A DNA stretch of 64,000 bases from Achromobacter sp. HZ34 (GTDB lineage Bacteria > Pseudomonadota > Gammaproteobacteria > Burkholderiales > Burkholderiaceae_B). Within the stretch, counting starts at the first letter, position 1, and the number at the start of each line of letters is the position of its first letter. The DNA is taken from the NCBI RefSeq assembly GCF_002209485.1, contig NZ_NJIX01000003.1, positions 927,642 through 991,641 on the forward strand, given 5' to 3'. The position numbers were made by a program, and so were the translations under genes. This document shows positions 1 through 8,177 of this stretch, piece after piece. The notes below the pieces were generated by a model. That model ran no database searches, was not told the DNA's origin, and worked only from the letters and a program-made list of their open reading frames with translations.

Positions 1-836
1 ACTCCGGCAGCGGCGGCCTGACGGTCATGCGCGCCCTGGAGCAAGCACTTCCCACTGAATCGTTCATTTATCTGGGCGATCACGGCAATGCCCCCTATGG
101 GAACCGTTCCCCCGCCGACATCTACGACCTGACGTTGCGGGGCATCGAGCGCCTGTTCGGTCTCGGCTGCTCCCTGGTCATCATCGCCTGCAATACGGCC
201 GCGGCGACCGGCCTGCGGCAGTTGCAGCAGACGTGGCTGCCGCATGCGTATCCGCAACACCGGGTCATCGGCATCATCGTGCCGATGATCGAAGCCATCA
301 CGGGCATGCCGTGGGAAGCGCAAGCCACGGCCGCCACGCCGATCGACTTCACCCTGGCCGACCCGGCCCTGCATGTCGCCGTGTGCGCGACGCGCCATAC
401 GGTGAACAGCGGCGCCTACGTCACGGAGATCGCCAAGCGGGCGCCGGCCATCCGCGTGTCGCAGCAGGCGTGTCCCGAACTGGCCGGGATGATCGACGAC
501 GGTGCCAGCGACGACGAGATCCGGCCTTTCGTCGGCGCCTATGTCGGCGAGTTGCTCGCGCCGCCACGTGATTCTCCGGACGTGTGCATCCTGGCCTGCA
601 CGCACTACCCACTGATAGAACACCTGTTCAGGGAAGTCCTGCCGCCGCGGATCCCGCTGCTGACACAGGGCGAGGTGACCGCGGCAAGCCTGCAGCATTA
701 TCTTGCTCGTCATCCGCGTTTTTCATCGGTTGGTGCCGCGGCTACCGTCTATCTGACCACGGGAGATCCGGAGCATGTGTCCACGGTGGCCGGCCGCTTC
801 TATGGCCGGGTCGTGCAATTCCAGGCGATCGCATGA
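1..836 (+). CDS. murI: Glutamate racemase, 5' end cut by window
   Basis: This enzyme interconverts L- and D-glutamate without a cofactor and supplies D-Glu for peptidoglycan in the cytoplasm. The reading frame is open from the first bases (SGSGGLTVMRALEQALP), so the true start lies before the window and the ATG at 27 is internal. Both catalytic cysteines are visible: ACNTAAA near base 190 and ACTHYPL near base 597. The substrate-loop motif APYGNRS follows the N-terminal strand, as in the family. About 277 residues are present, and perhaps 10 to 15 are missing. A DUF218 gene follows 10 bases later and may be co-transcribed. Confidence 0.95.
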   Translation, partial: SGSGGLTVMRALEQALPTESFIYLGDHGNAPYGNRSPADIYDLTLRGIERLFGLGCSLVIIACNTAAATGLRQLQQTWLPHAYPQHRVIGIIVPMIEAITGMPWEAQATAATPIDFTLADPALHVAVCATRHTVNSGAYVTEIAKRAPAIRVSQQACPELAGMIDDGASDDEIRPFVGAYVGELLAPPRDSPDVCILACTHYPLIEHLFREVLPPRIPLLTQGEVTAASLQHYLARHPRFSSVGAAATVYLTTGDPEHVSTVAGRFYGRVVQFQAIA

Positions 837-846
837 AGGGCATCGA

Positions 847-1422
847 ATGAGCCGCCGCGTTCGTCGTAGCGTTGCGTTGCTGGTATTGGCGATTTTTCTC
901 ACGGCCATAGGCGGCATCGGCGCCATCGTGTTCGACGGCCTGCGTGATGACGCGCGCCCCAGCGATGCGGGCCTGGTGCTCGGCTCCAAGGTCATGCTGG
1001 ATGGCCAGCCCTCGGAACGTCTACGCGCGCGCCTGGACAAGGCCGCAGATCTGTACGACGCGGGCCTGTTCAAGCACATCATCGTCAGCGGCGGTATGGG
1101 TCGCGAAGGCTATAGCGAAGCGAAAGTCATGGCCGATTATCTTGCCGGTGCGCGCGCCATACCGCGCAACGCCATCCTGCTCGATGAGCAAGGCAACACC
1201 ACCCAGGCCACGGCCATCAACAGCGCCGCCATCATGAGGCAGCAAGGGTTCCGCAGCGTGGTCGTGGTGACGCAGTTCTTTCACCTGACGCGCAGCCGCT
1301 ATGCCTTGCATCGGGCAGGGGTGCCGACCGTCTACACCGCGCATGCTTCCTACTTCGAAATGCGCGATATCTATTCGACAGCAAGAGAGCTGTTCGCCTT
1401 GCCGGCGTACTGGCTGCGCTAG
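847..1422 (+). CDS. DUF218 / SanA-YdcF family membrane-anchored protein
   Basis: This is a 191-residue protein with one N-terminal membrane segment (about residues 7-28) followed by a DUF218 domain. Family signs are the GLVLGSKV strand, the HIIVSGG loop, the DEQGNTTQATAIN segment and a VVVTQFFHLTRS strand. SanA and YdcF proteins of this family act at the inner membrane and have been linked to envelope barrier function, but their reaction is not settled. The ATG at 847 was chosen because an earlier in-frame start would run inside murI and give a nonhydrophobic Arg-rich leader. It lies 10 bases after murI, so co-transcription with a cell-wall gene is plausible. Confidence 0.85.
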   Translation: MSRRVRRSVALLVLAIFLTAIGGIGAIVFDGLRDDARPSDAGLVLGSKVMLDGQPSERLRARLDKAADLYDAGLFKHIIVSGGMGREGYSEAKVMADYLAGARAIPRNAILLDEQGNTTQATAINSAAIMRQQGFRSVVVVTQFFHLTRSRYALHRAGVPTVYTAHASYFEMRDIYSTARELFALPAYWLR

Positions 1423-1426
1423 ACGT

Positions 1427-2083
1427 TCAATTCGGCGGATCACCGTGTTCCAGCCTGGCCTGCTTCTCGACTTTCGCCCAGTAGTCCCACAGGTATTGCT
1501 GTAGCGCGGCGGGCAGCTCCGTGAAGTTGGCGCTGGGGGTACGCGTGATGTCGTCGCCTTCCTGGTTGGGCAAGGTGCCGCGCAAGGCGTACTTGCGATC
1601 CTGGTAGTAGATGATGAGCTTGACGTTGGTCGGGTCCAGGCCATCGCAATCCACCCAGTACGGCACCAGAACGACTGGATCGGCGGACTTCAGGGGATCA
1701 TCCACCTTCAGCAGATCCTGCAAGGGTTGGATCACGCACAAAGGACCGCTGGCTTCCTTGATCTCCCAGCGTTGCGCCTGCACCGGTTCCGTCACCGCGC
1801 CCTCAAGCCCGAACACACGCAGGTAGTTCATGCCTTTATCGTCGAGCACCGGCGGACCGTAGTCGCCGCCCAACACGACCTGGCGCGCCGTTCCGCCGGG
1901 GCCTTGGTAGTCGATCACGCGCAGAACGCGGCCTTTGGGATAAAGCGAGGCATAGGCAGCGGACACGGCGGGCGGGGATGCCGGCTCGGCCGTTGCCACA
2001 GGTGTGGCGAACGCCGGCGCCATGGCGGTCGTCATCAGAACGCCGGCGGCAAGAAGGTTCGCGAGGTTGGCAGGTGAAGGCAT
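1427..2083 (-). CDS. Conserved secreted hypothetical protein
   Basis: This 218-residue protein has a clear Sec signal peptide: a hydrophobic core LLAAGVLMTTAMAP, with likely cleavage after AFA near residue 26. The mature part is mixed alpha/beta with two cysteines (in GPLCVIQP and YWVDCDGL) that could form a disulfide in the periplasm. No enzyme motif or known domain was recognised. It converges with the DUF218 gene, whose stop is only 5 bases away, and is divergent from the MFS gene at 2300. Its function is unknown. Signal peptide and coding bias make the gene call itself solid. Confidence 0.75.
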   Translation of the reverse strand: MPSPANLANLLAAGVLMTTAMAPAFATPVATAEPASPPAVSAAYASLYPKGRVLRVIDYQGPGGTARQVVLGGDYGPPVLDDKGMNYLRVFGLEGAVTEPVQAQRWEIKEASGPLCVIQPLQDLLKVDDPLKSADPVVLVPYWVDCDGLDPTNVKLIIYYQDRKYALRGTLPNQEGDDITRTPSANFTELPAALQQYLWDYWAKVEKQARLEHGDPPN

Positions 2084-2299
2084 CGGCAGTGACGGATATC
2101 GGTTTCGTGTGCAAGCGCGAAGCCCGCATTATCCATGCAAACATTCCTTCGCCGATAGGACGGCCGACCCACGAGCCCTATCTTGATTTCAGATAGCCAC
2201 TCTCGAATCATTTCGCTTCTTCAGATGTAGTGGCATGCGTAATCTGCGAAGGTCCTATCGTTCGCCGCCGCGCCTGTGCGCCGGCCCAGGGTGTTTCCC

Positions 2300-3556
2300 A
2301 TGCAAGCCCACGCATCACCGCTCGCTTCTCCCCTGGCTGTAAAGCCAGGCTATGCCGACCGCAACCGCGAATATTGGCGTCGCAACCTGGCGGTCTGTAT
2401 CTTCGGATCGTTCACGACCCTGGTCAGTTTGAGCATGTTGTTGCCCTTCCTGCCGCTCTATGTCGCGCAGTTGGGGGGAAAGGAACCCACGCGGATCGTG
2501 CAGTGGTCCGCCATCGCCTTCGGCGCCACCTTCTTTGGCACCGCGATCACCGCGCCGCTATGGGGCAGACTGGCGGACCGCTACGGCCGCAAGCCCATGC
2601 TGGTGCGTGCCGCGCTGGGCATGGCCCTCGTCATGTCCATGCTGGGTCTGGCCGAGAATGTCACGCAGCTCGTGTTGCTCCGTCTGGCGGCGGGACTTAT
2701 CGGCGGCTATGCCTCGGCGTCCATCGTCATGATAGGCACGCAGGCGCCCAGCGAGCGTGCGGGTTGGGCCTTGGGCGTGCTTTCCACCGGCGCCCTGGCG
2801 GGCAATCTGGCCGGGCCCCTGATCGGCGGTTTTCTGCCTGACCTGGTGGGCATACGTGGCACTTTCTTCGTCGGCGGCGCGATGATCCTCATAGCCGCAG
2901 TAGCGACGGTATTCCTGATCCGGGAGGATTTCGACCGCGAGATGGATGCCAAGCGGCGTCCGGATACCGATGGGCCGCGCGCATCTGCGGGGCAAGGCGG
3001 CGTCCTTGCCGTGCTGCTGCTCAGCGCGATGATGGTCCTGCTGGCGAATATGTCCATCGAGCCCATCATCACCATCTATATCGGCGATCTGGGTGTTCCA
3101 GAGCATAGCCAGGCGCGCATCGCGGGCCTCGTCATGGCCGCCAGCGCCCTGGGCAGCATGTTGACGGCACCGCGCCTGGGGGCGTTGGCCGACCGTATCG
3201 GCAGTTGGAATGTCATCATCGGCTGCCTGGCGGCCACTGCCCTGGTCATGATCCCGCAAGCCTGGGTAAGGGAGTGGTGGCAACTGGCTGTCTTGCGCGG
3301 GATCATGGGCATGACCCTCGCCGGCCTGCTACCGGCCATCGCCAAGCTGGTGCGGCAGGCCGTCGATGAACATCGGTCAGGCAGGACATTGGGCTATCTG
3401 CAGTCGGCCCAGTTTTCCGGTCAGGTCCTGGGCCCCTTGCTGGGCAGCCAGATCGCGACCTATGCAGGCTTACGCCAAGTGTTCTGGGTCACCGCCCTTC
3501 TCCTGCTCGGCTGCGCAGCAATGAATCGCTGGGCGGCGCGCCGGGCCCGCACGTGA
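2300..3556 (+). CDS. MFS drug-efflux-type transporter
   Basis: This is a 418-residue major facilitator protein with about 12 hydrophobic segments. The signature loop after TM2 reads GRLADRYGRKPML, the motif A of proton-driven drug exporters. A charged central loop (about DFDREMDAKRRPDTDGPRAS) separates the two halves. The substrate cannot be told from sequence. An in-frame GTG at 2276 would add 8 residues (MRRPRVFP). The ATG at 2300 was preferred as the more usual start codon, but neither has a strong ribosome-binding site. The next gene, DUF427, converges on it with a 41-base gap. Confidence 0.85.
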   Translation: MQAHASPLASPLAVKPGYADRNREYWRRNLAVCIFGSFTTLVSLSMLLPFLPLYVAQLGGKEPTRIVQWSAIAFGATFFGTAITAPLWGRLADRYGRKPMLVRAALGMALVMSMLGLAENVTQLVLLRLAAGLIGGYASASIVMIGTQAPSERAGWALGVLSTGALAGNLAGPLIGGFLPDLVGIRGTFFVGGAMILIAAVATVFLIREDFDREMDAKRRPDTDGPRASAGQGGVLAVLLLSAMMVLLANMSIEPIITIYIGDLGVPEHSQARIAGLVMAASALGSMLTAPRLGALADRIGSWNVIIGCLAATALVMIPQAWVREWWQLAVLRGIMGMTLAGLLPAIAKLVRQAVDEHRSGRTLGYLQSAQFSGQVLGPLLGSQIATYAGLRQVFWVTALLLLGCAAMNRWAARRART

Positions 3557-3597
3557 CCGTCGACACGGGCGCGGCTCTGCCACCCTGAAAAACTACG

Positions 3598-3978
3598 TCA
3601 TGGCGCCGGCACGGTCTCGATGCCGTCGACCCGGTCCGGATAGAAAGCCAGATGACCCGCGATGGCGGCAACCGCCGGATAGGGGCTTTCATAGCTCCAC
3701 ACCGCATTGCGGCCTCGTTCGTCTTCGCCGGCGATGCTGTAGTAGGAACATTCGCCCTTGTAAGGGCAATGCGTCACATGCGTGGAATGCACCAGTTGGC
3801 TCATGTCAGCATCCTTGCGCGGGATGTAATACACCGGCGGGTAGGACGCCTCCTGCAGCACCAGCGCCGCATCGGTATCCGCGACGACACGGCCGGCGGC
3901 CCTGACGACGACATGTGCCTTGGCGGGACGAATTTCAATGGGATGATCAGGACCGGGAATCTTCATGGATTGCGTCAT
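3598..3978 (-). CDS. DUF427 domain protein
   Basis: This is a 126-residue cytoplasmic protein that is essentially one DUF427 domain. The region HVVVRAAGRVVADT, the YPPVYYIPRKD segment and the conserved THCPYKGECSYY loop are typical of the family. The biochemical role of DUF427 proteins is not established. The start at 3978 (MTQSMKIPG) was chosen because CAGGAAAC sits just upstream as a ribosome-binding site. A longer open frame to 4059 would add an unlikely 27-residue leader. It is convergent with the MFS gene and divergent from the binding protein at 4196. Confidence 0.85.
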   Translation of the reverse strand: MTQSMKIPGPDHPIEIRPAKAHVVVRAAGRVVADTDAALVLQEASYPPVYYIPRKDADMSQLVHSTHVTHCPYKGECSYYSIAGEDERGRNAVWSYESPYPAVAAIAGHLAFYPDRVDGIETVPAP

Positions 3979-4195
3979 TTCAGTTTCCTGTAGAAAACAC
4001 ATCGCCGAGCCGGCGAGAAGCCACGAACCATCACCAGGATGCGGCCCTGGCATGCTCATAGCTTAGTCCTGAATCACTGGGCGCTGACGCCGGACACCCT
4101 GCCTGGCGCGGCCTTTTTTAGCCGCTAAAATCAAGTCCCCTCACAACAATAACGCCGGACGACGTGCGTCGTTCCGTTCACGAGGAGACATACTC

Positions 4196-5407
4196 ATGCG
4201 TCTGGGCAACCGTGCTGGCGCCGCGCTTGTATTCTGCGCGGCTTTGATCGCAACCACGTTCCCTTCCCATGCCGCCGACGGCGTCAAGATCGGTGTGCTG
4301 ACCGACATGGCCGGCGTGACCGCCGACGCCACCGGCAAGGGGTCGGTCGAAGCGGCGCGCTTGGCCGTGGAGGAAGCGGGCGGCAAGGTCCTGGGCCCGC
4401 CCATCGAAATCGTCGTCGGTGATCACCAGCATCGCCCGGACATCGGCAGCAGCATGGCGCGGCGGTGGTTCGACGTCGACAAGGTCAGCGTGATCGTCGA
4501 CGTACCCAACTCGGCGGTGGCATTGGCGGTGCAGGGCATCGCCAAAGAAAAGAAAAAGCTGGTGCTGTTTTCCAGCCCGGGCACGACGGCGTTGACGCAG
4601 GAACAGTGCTCGCCGTATGGCTTCCAGTGGACCTACACGACTTATGCGCTGTCACGCGGTACCGCCAACGCGGTCGTGCGTGAAGGTAATAAACGCTGGT
4701 TCATCCTGGCGTCGGACTATGCCTTCGGCAAGCAACTGGCGGCGGACACCACGGCGGTGGTGAAAGCCGCTGGCGGCGAGGTGGCGGGTACGGTCTACCA
4801 TCCCCTGAACGCATCGGATTTCGCGTCATTTTTGCTGCAAGCGCAGGCCTCGAAAGCCCAGATCATCGCCATCGCCAACGCCGGTGGCGACACCATTGCG
4901 GCGATCAAGCAGGCGGCGGAGTTCGGCATCAATCGCGGCAGCCAGAAGCTGGCTGCCATGCTGTTGCTATTGACCGACGTGCACAGCCTTGGGCTGGACG
5001 TTGCCCAATCCACCTACCTGACCGTGCCTTCGTATTGGGACATGAACGAGGGCACGCGTGCGTTCTCGAAAAAATTCGAAGCGCGCGTGGGCCATCCGCC
5101 GACTTTCCTGCAGGCCGGGGTGTATAGCGCCGTGCGGCATTATCTGAAGGCCGTTGCGGCGGCCGGTACGGCCGATAGCGATGCCGTCGCCGCCAAGATG
5201 AAGGAACTGCCGATCGATGACCCTTTCAGCCTCAATGCGCACATCCGCGCCGATGGCCTGGTGGTGCGTGACATGATGTTGGCGCAAGTGAAGACGCCGG
5301 CGCAGTCCAAGGCGCCCTGGGACTATTACAACGTCGTGCGCACCATCCCTGGCAGCGAGCTGGCGTGGCCGCTCTCGGAAAGCAAATGCCCACTGATCCA
5401 TCCATGA
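4196..5407 (+). CDS. Periplasmic branched-chain-amino-acid-type ABC binding protein
   Basis: This 403-residue protein has a signal peptide (about residues 1-23, ending SHA) and a two-lobed Peripla_BP_6 fold of the LivJ/HAAT group. The mature part starts DGVKIGVLTDMAGV and carries the VEAARLAVEEAGG and YAFGKQLAADT segments of that family. GAGGAGA is a clear ribosome-binding site 7 bases before the ATG. No permease or ATPase gene is adjacent, so it either serves a transporter encoded elsewhere or feeds the hydrolase gene that overlaps its stop. The ligand is unknown. An organic acid or amide that the hydrolase product resembles is only a guess. Confidence 0.9.
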   Translation: MRLGNRAGAALVFCAALIATTFPSHAADGVKIGVLTDMAGVTADATGKGSVEAARLAVEEAGGKVLGPPIEIVVGDHQHRPDIGSSMARRWFDVDKVSVIVDVPNSAVALAVQGIAKEKKKLVLFSSPGTTALTQEQCSPYGFQWTYTTYALSRGTANAVVREGNKRWFILASDYAFGKQLAADTTAVVKAAGGEVAGTVYHPLNASDFASFLLQAQASKAQIIAIANAGGDTIAAIKQAAEFGINRGSQKLAAMLLLLTDVHSLGLDVAQSTYLTVPSYWDMNEGTRAFSKKFEARVGHPPTFLQAGVYSAVRHYLKAVAAAGTADSDAVAAKMKELPIDDPFSLNAHIRADGLVVRDMMLAQVKTPAQSKAPWDYYNVVRTIPGSELAWPLSESKCPLIHP

Positions 5408-6366
5408 ACACGAATGCACCCATCGCGCTGGCCGACTTCGGCAGCTTCTTCGTTGGCGGCCGCACGGTGCATATCGAAGGCAAGGGAGCGCGGGCGATCA
5501 AGTTCACGCAGACGGCGTCGTTTCACTACGATCCCAACGGCACGTATCACGTCGAACAGGCTTACGTGCAGTACTTCATTCCTGCGCGGTTGAGCCAGCC
5601 CTTGCCCATCGTCATGCTGCACGGGGGCGGCATGACTGGCGCCATGTGGGAGCAGACGCCGGACGGACGGCCCGGCTGGGTGCAGGACTTTCTGCGCATG
5701 GGCCACGCTGTGTATGTGGTCGACAACGTCGAGCGGGGACGCGCGGGCTGGACACCCTTCGAGGAAATCTGGGCCGATGCGCCCATCATCCGCAATGCGG
5801 AAGAAAGCTGGACGCTGTTCCGCATCGGTGCGGCGGATGGTTGGGCGGACCGACAGGCTTTCGCGGGCCAACGCTTCCCGGTTGCGGCATTCGATATGCT
5901 GATGCGGCATGCGGTGCCACGCTGGCTGGGCAACAATGATGCCGCCCTGCGCGGCTTCTGCGCCGTGCTGGATCGTGTCGGCCCCTGCCTGGTGATGATG
6001 CATAGCCATGGCGGCGAGGTTGCGTTCCGCGCGGCACAGGCTCGGCCTGAACTGGTCCGCGGCATCGTCGCCATCGAGCCGTCGGGGTTTTCACCGGAAG
6101 TGGCAAATGGCAGCATGGCGAACAAGCCGGTGTTGTTCGTCTACGGCGACTACCTGGATGCCACGCCCCTGTGGCGCGACCTCACCCGAGCAGGCGCGGA
6201 CTATGCGGCGCGCCTGACTGAAGATCGCGCGCGCGTCACGCTGTGGCGTCTGGCAGAGATGGGCATACCGGGCAACTCGCACTTTCCGATGATGGATTCG
6301 AACAGCGCGGAAATAGCCAGACGCATATCCGATTGGGTGAGCGCACAGGCGGCTGCCGGGGTCTGA
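5404..6366 (+). CDS. Alpha/beta-fold hydrolase
   Basis: This is a 320-residue alpha/beta hydrolase. The oxyanion segment is PIVMLHGGGMTGAMWEQTPDG, the nucleophile elbow is MMHSHGGEVA (Ser in SHG, near residue 200), and the C-terminal catalytic His is in GNSHFPMMD. No signal peptide is evident. The ATG at 5404 overlaps the preceding stop as ATGA, which argues for translational coupling to the binding protein and a shared substrate. An in-frame ATG at 5365 would lie inside the upstream gene. The substrate is not predictable. Esterase, amidase or lactonase are all possible. Confidence 0.85.
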   Translation: MNTNAPIALADFGSFFVGGRTVHIEGKGARAIKFTQTASFHYDPNGTYHVEQAYVQYFIPARLSQPLPIVMLHGGGMTGAMWEQTPDGRPGWVQDFLRMGHAVYVVDNVERGRAGWTPFEEIWADAPIIRNAEESWTLFRIGAADGWADRQAFAGQRFPVAAFDMLMRHAVPRWLGNNDAALRGFCAVLDRVGPCLVMMHSHGGEVAFRAAQARPELVRGIVAIEPSGFSPEVANGSMANKPVLFVYGDYLDATPLWRDLTRAGADYAARLTEDRARVTLWRLAEMGIPGNSHFPMMDSNSAEIARRISDWVSAQAAAGV

Positions 6367-6424
6367 TGTCCTGCATCTTAAAAAAGGAGTCGCGGCCGAA
6401 GAATCCAGCCCATCCGCTCGGACC

Positions 6425-6521
6425 AATGGTGACCACCATTCGGATGATAGGGAAATGACCGTTACGCGGATTGAAGGGCTGGCCGTATAACGACCGAGGC
6501 CAAGCGGGGGAGCCGCTTGGC
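6425..6521. promoter_or_regulatory. Two inverted repeats upstream of the FAD oxidase gene
   Basis: The 268-base gap before the oxidase gene holds AATGGTG-AC-CACCATT (6425-6440) and a 9-bp perfect hairpin GCCAAGCGG / CCGCTTGGC with a 5-base loop (6499-6521). The first looks like a dimeric-regulator operator. The second has no T-tract, so it is not a classical terminator on either strand. No regulator gene is adjacent. The assignment is inference from symmetry only. Confidence 0.35.
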
Positions 6522-6634
6522 AAGCCGCAGCTATGGGCAGCCCTCGCACGTAGCTGAATCCTGATCTCAACGCCAAAGAAAAAAACAACAGGCACGAACG
6601 CCGGGACCTCGCGGGCTCGGCTAGGGAGAACACC

Positions 6635-8047
6635 ATGGCCGACATTCCTGTTGCCGCCATCGAGGCATTCAAGACCACTTTGCGCGGCCAGGTCATGACC
6701 GATAACGACCCGGGTTACGACGACGCACGCCGTATCTGGAATGCAATGATCGATCGCTACCCCGCGGTCATCGTACGCTGCGCCGGCGTGGCCGACGTAC
6801 TAAGCAGCTTGTCCTTCGCGCGCGAACACCAGCTGCCGATCGCCATTCGCGGCGGCGGACATAACATCGCCGGCAGCGCGATCTGCACCGATGGACTGGT
6901 GCTCGACATGTCCACGATGAAGTCTGTCAGGATAGACCCCGATGCCCAGCGCGCCTACGTGGAACCCGGCGCGACACTCGCTGATTTCGACCACGAGGCC
7001 CAGGCCTTCGGACTGGCGACGCCGCTTGGCATCAACTCGACGACCGGCGTGGCTGGCCTGACGCTGGGTGGCGGCTTCGGCTGGCTTAGCCGCCGCTACG
7101 GCATGACGATAGACAATCTAATATCCGCAGATGTCGTCACGGCCGATGGCAAGCTGGTCCATGCCAGCGCTTCGTCGCACCCCGACTTGTTCTGGGCCTT
7201 GCGCGGAGGCGGTGGCAATTTTGGCGTGGTCACCTTGTTCGAGTTCCAGTTGCATCGCGTCGGTACCGAAGTATTTGGCGGGCTGATCGTATTTCCGCTC
7301 GATCAGGCGCAAGCCGCTTTACGCAAATACCAGGGAGCAACACCCCTGATGCCGGATGACCTGACGGTCTGGGCGGTGCTGCGGTTGGCGCCGCCCTTGC
7401 CGTTCCTGCCCCCGGAAGTCCACGGCCAGCCCATCGTCGCTTTCGCCGTATGCCACACTGGCGCGGCGACCGACCAGGCGGACATCAATGCCCTGCTGCG
7501 TGGCTTCGGCACACCGCTGGGCGAACATCTCGGCGCCATGCCTTACAGCGCCTGGCAACAGGCCTTCGATGCCCTGCTGATGCCCGGCGCGCGCAATTAC
7601 TGGAAGTCGCACAACCTGGCGACGTTATCCGAAGGCTTGATCGATGCAGTCATCGATGCCGTGCATCACCTGCCCTCGCCGCAATGCGAGATATTCTTTG
7701 GCCAGATCGGCGGCCAGACCGCGCGCCCTGCCGCCGATGCCATGGCTTATTCCGCACGCTCGACCCAGTATGCAATGAACGTGCACAGCCGTTGGGACGA
7801 CGCCAAGGATGATTCCGCCTGCATCGCGTGGGCGCGCGATTTCTTCCAAGCCGCGGCGCCGCATGCCATGGGCAGTGTGTACGTCAACTTCATGACGGAG
7901 GAAGAGGCCCACCGGGTCAAGGCCGCGTATGGCGACAACTTCGACAGGCTGGCCCATATCAAGGGCCGCTACGACCCTCAAAACCTGTTCCGGAATAACC
8001 AGAACATCCAGCCATTCGCGGCGGCGCCGGGGAGTAATAGAGATTAG
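6635..8047 (+). CDS. FAD-binding oxidoreductase, berberine-bridge (BBE) type
   Basis: This is a 470-residue flavoenzyme with an N-terminal FAD_binding_4 (PCMH) domain and a C-terminal BBE segment. RGGGHNIAG carries the His that covalently holds FAD in this family. GVAGLTLGGGFGWLSRRYG is the second FAD loop. The C-terminus has the usual RYDPQNLFRNNQNI motif. Where bicovalent enzymes have Cys, this one reads GINSTTGVAG, so FAD is probably attached through His only. Such enzymes oxidise sugars, alcohols or secondary metabolites with O2. The substrate is unknown. GGGAGAACACC precedes the ATG. There is no signal peptide, so it is probably cytoplasmic. Confidence 0.9.
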   Translation: MADIPVAAIEAFKTTLRGQVMTDNDPGYDDARRIWNAMIDRYPAVIVRCAGVADVLSSLSFAREHQLPIAIRGGGHNIAGSAICTDGLVLDMSTMKSVRIDPDAQRAYVEPGATLADFDHEAQAFGLATPLGINSTTGVAGLTLGGGFGWLSRRYGMTIDNLISADVVTADGKLVHASASSHPDLFWALRGGGGNFGVVTLFEFQLHRVGTEVFGGLIVFPLDQAQAALRKYQGATPLMPDDLTVWAVLRLAPPLPFLPPEVHGQPIVAFAVCHTGAATDQADINALLRGFGTPLGEHLGAMPYSAWQQAFDALLMPGARNYWKSHNLATLSEGLIDAVIDAVHHLPSPQCEIFFGQIGGQTARPAADAMAYSARSTQYAMNVHSRWDDAKDDSACIAWARDFFQAAAPHAMGSVYVNFMTEEEAHRVKAAYGDNFDRLAHIKGRYDPQNLFRNNQNIQPFAAAPGSNRD

Positions 8048-8056
8048 CGACGTGTT

Positions 8057-8082
8057 GTATGCCGCGCACGTATGCCGCGCAC
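8057..8082. repeat. Perfect tandem duplication of a 13-mer
   Basis: GTATGCCGCGCAC occurs twice head to tail (8057-8069 and 8070-8082), immediately after the FAD oxidase stop. It is a small local duplication with no assigned role. Confidence 0.85.
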
Positions 8083-8105
8083 CCGCGGCAGCAACCGCAA
8101 CCGCG

Positions 8106-8150
8106 TTGGCTCAAGCGCCGGCTGATGCGGGTGCGCGGCACCGTCACGGA
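8106..8150 (-). repeat. Degenerate second copy of the radical SAM gene's 3' tail
   Basis: This segment resembles 8187-8235, the last codons of the radical SAM gene. Read on the minus strand it gives TVPRTRISRRLSQRG, against VPRTTVARNRIGKALSQRD at the true C-terminus. It lies just downstream of the gene's stop, so it is either an old tandem duplication or a former C-terminus displaced by an insertion. It is not expected to be translated. Confidence 0.6.
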
Positions 8151-8177
8151 TCCGGCATGAAATCCAGGCGAGTTGGC

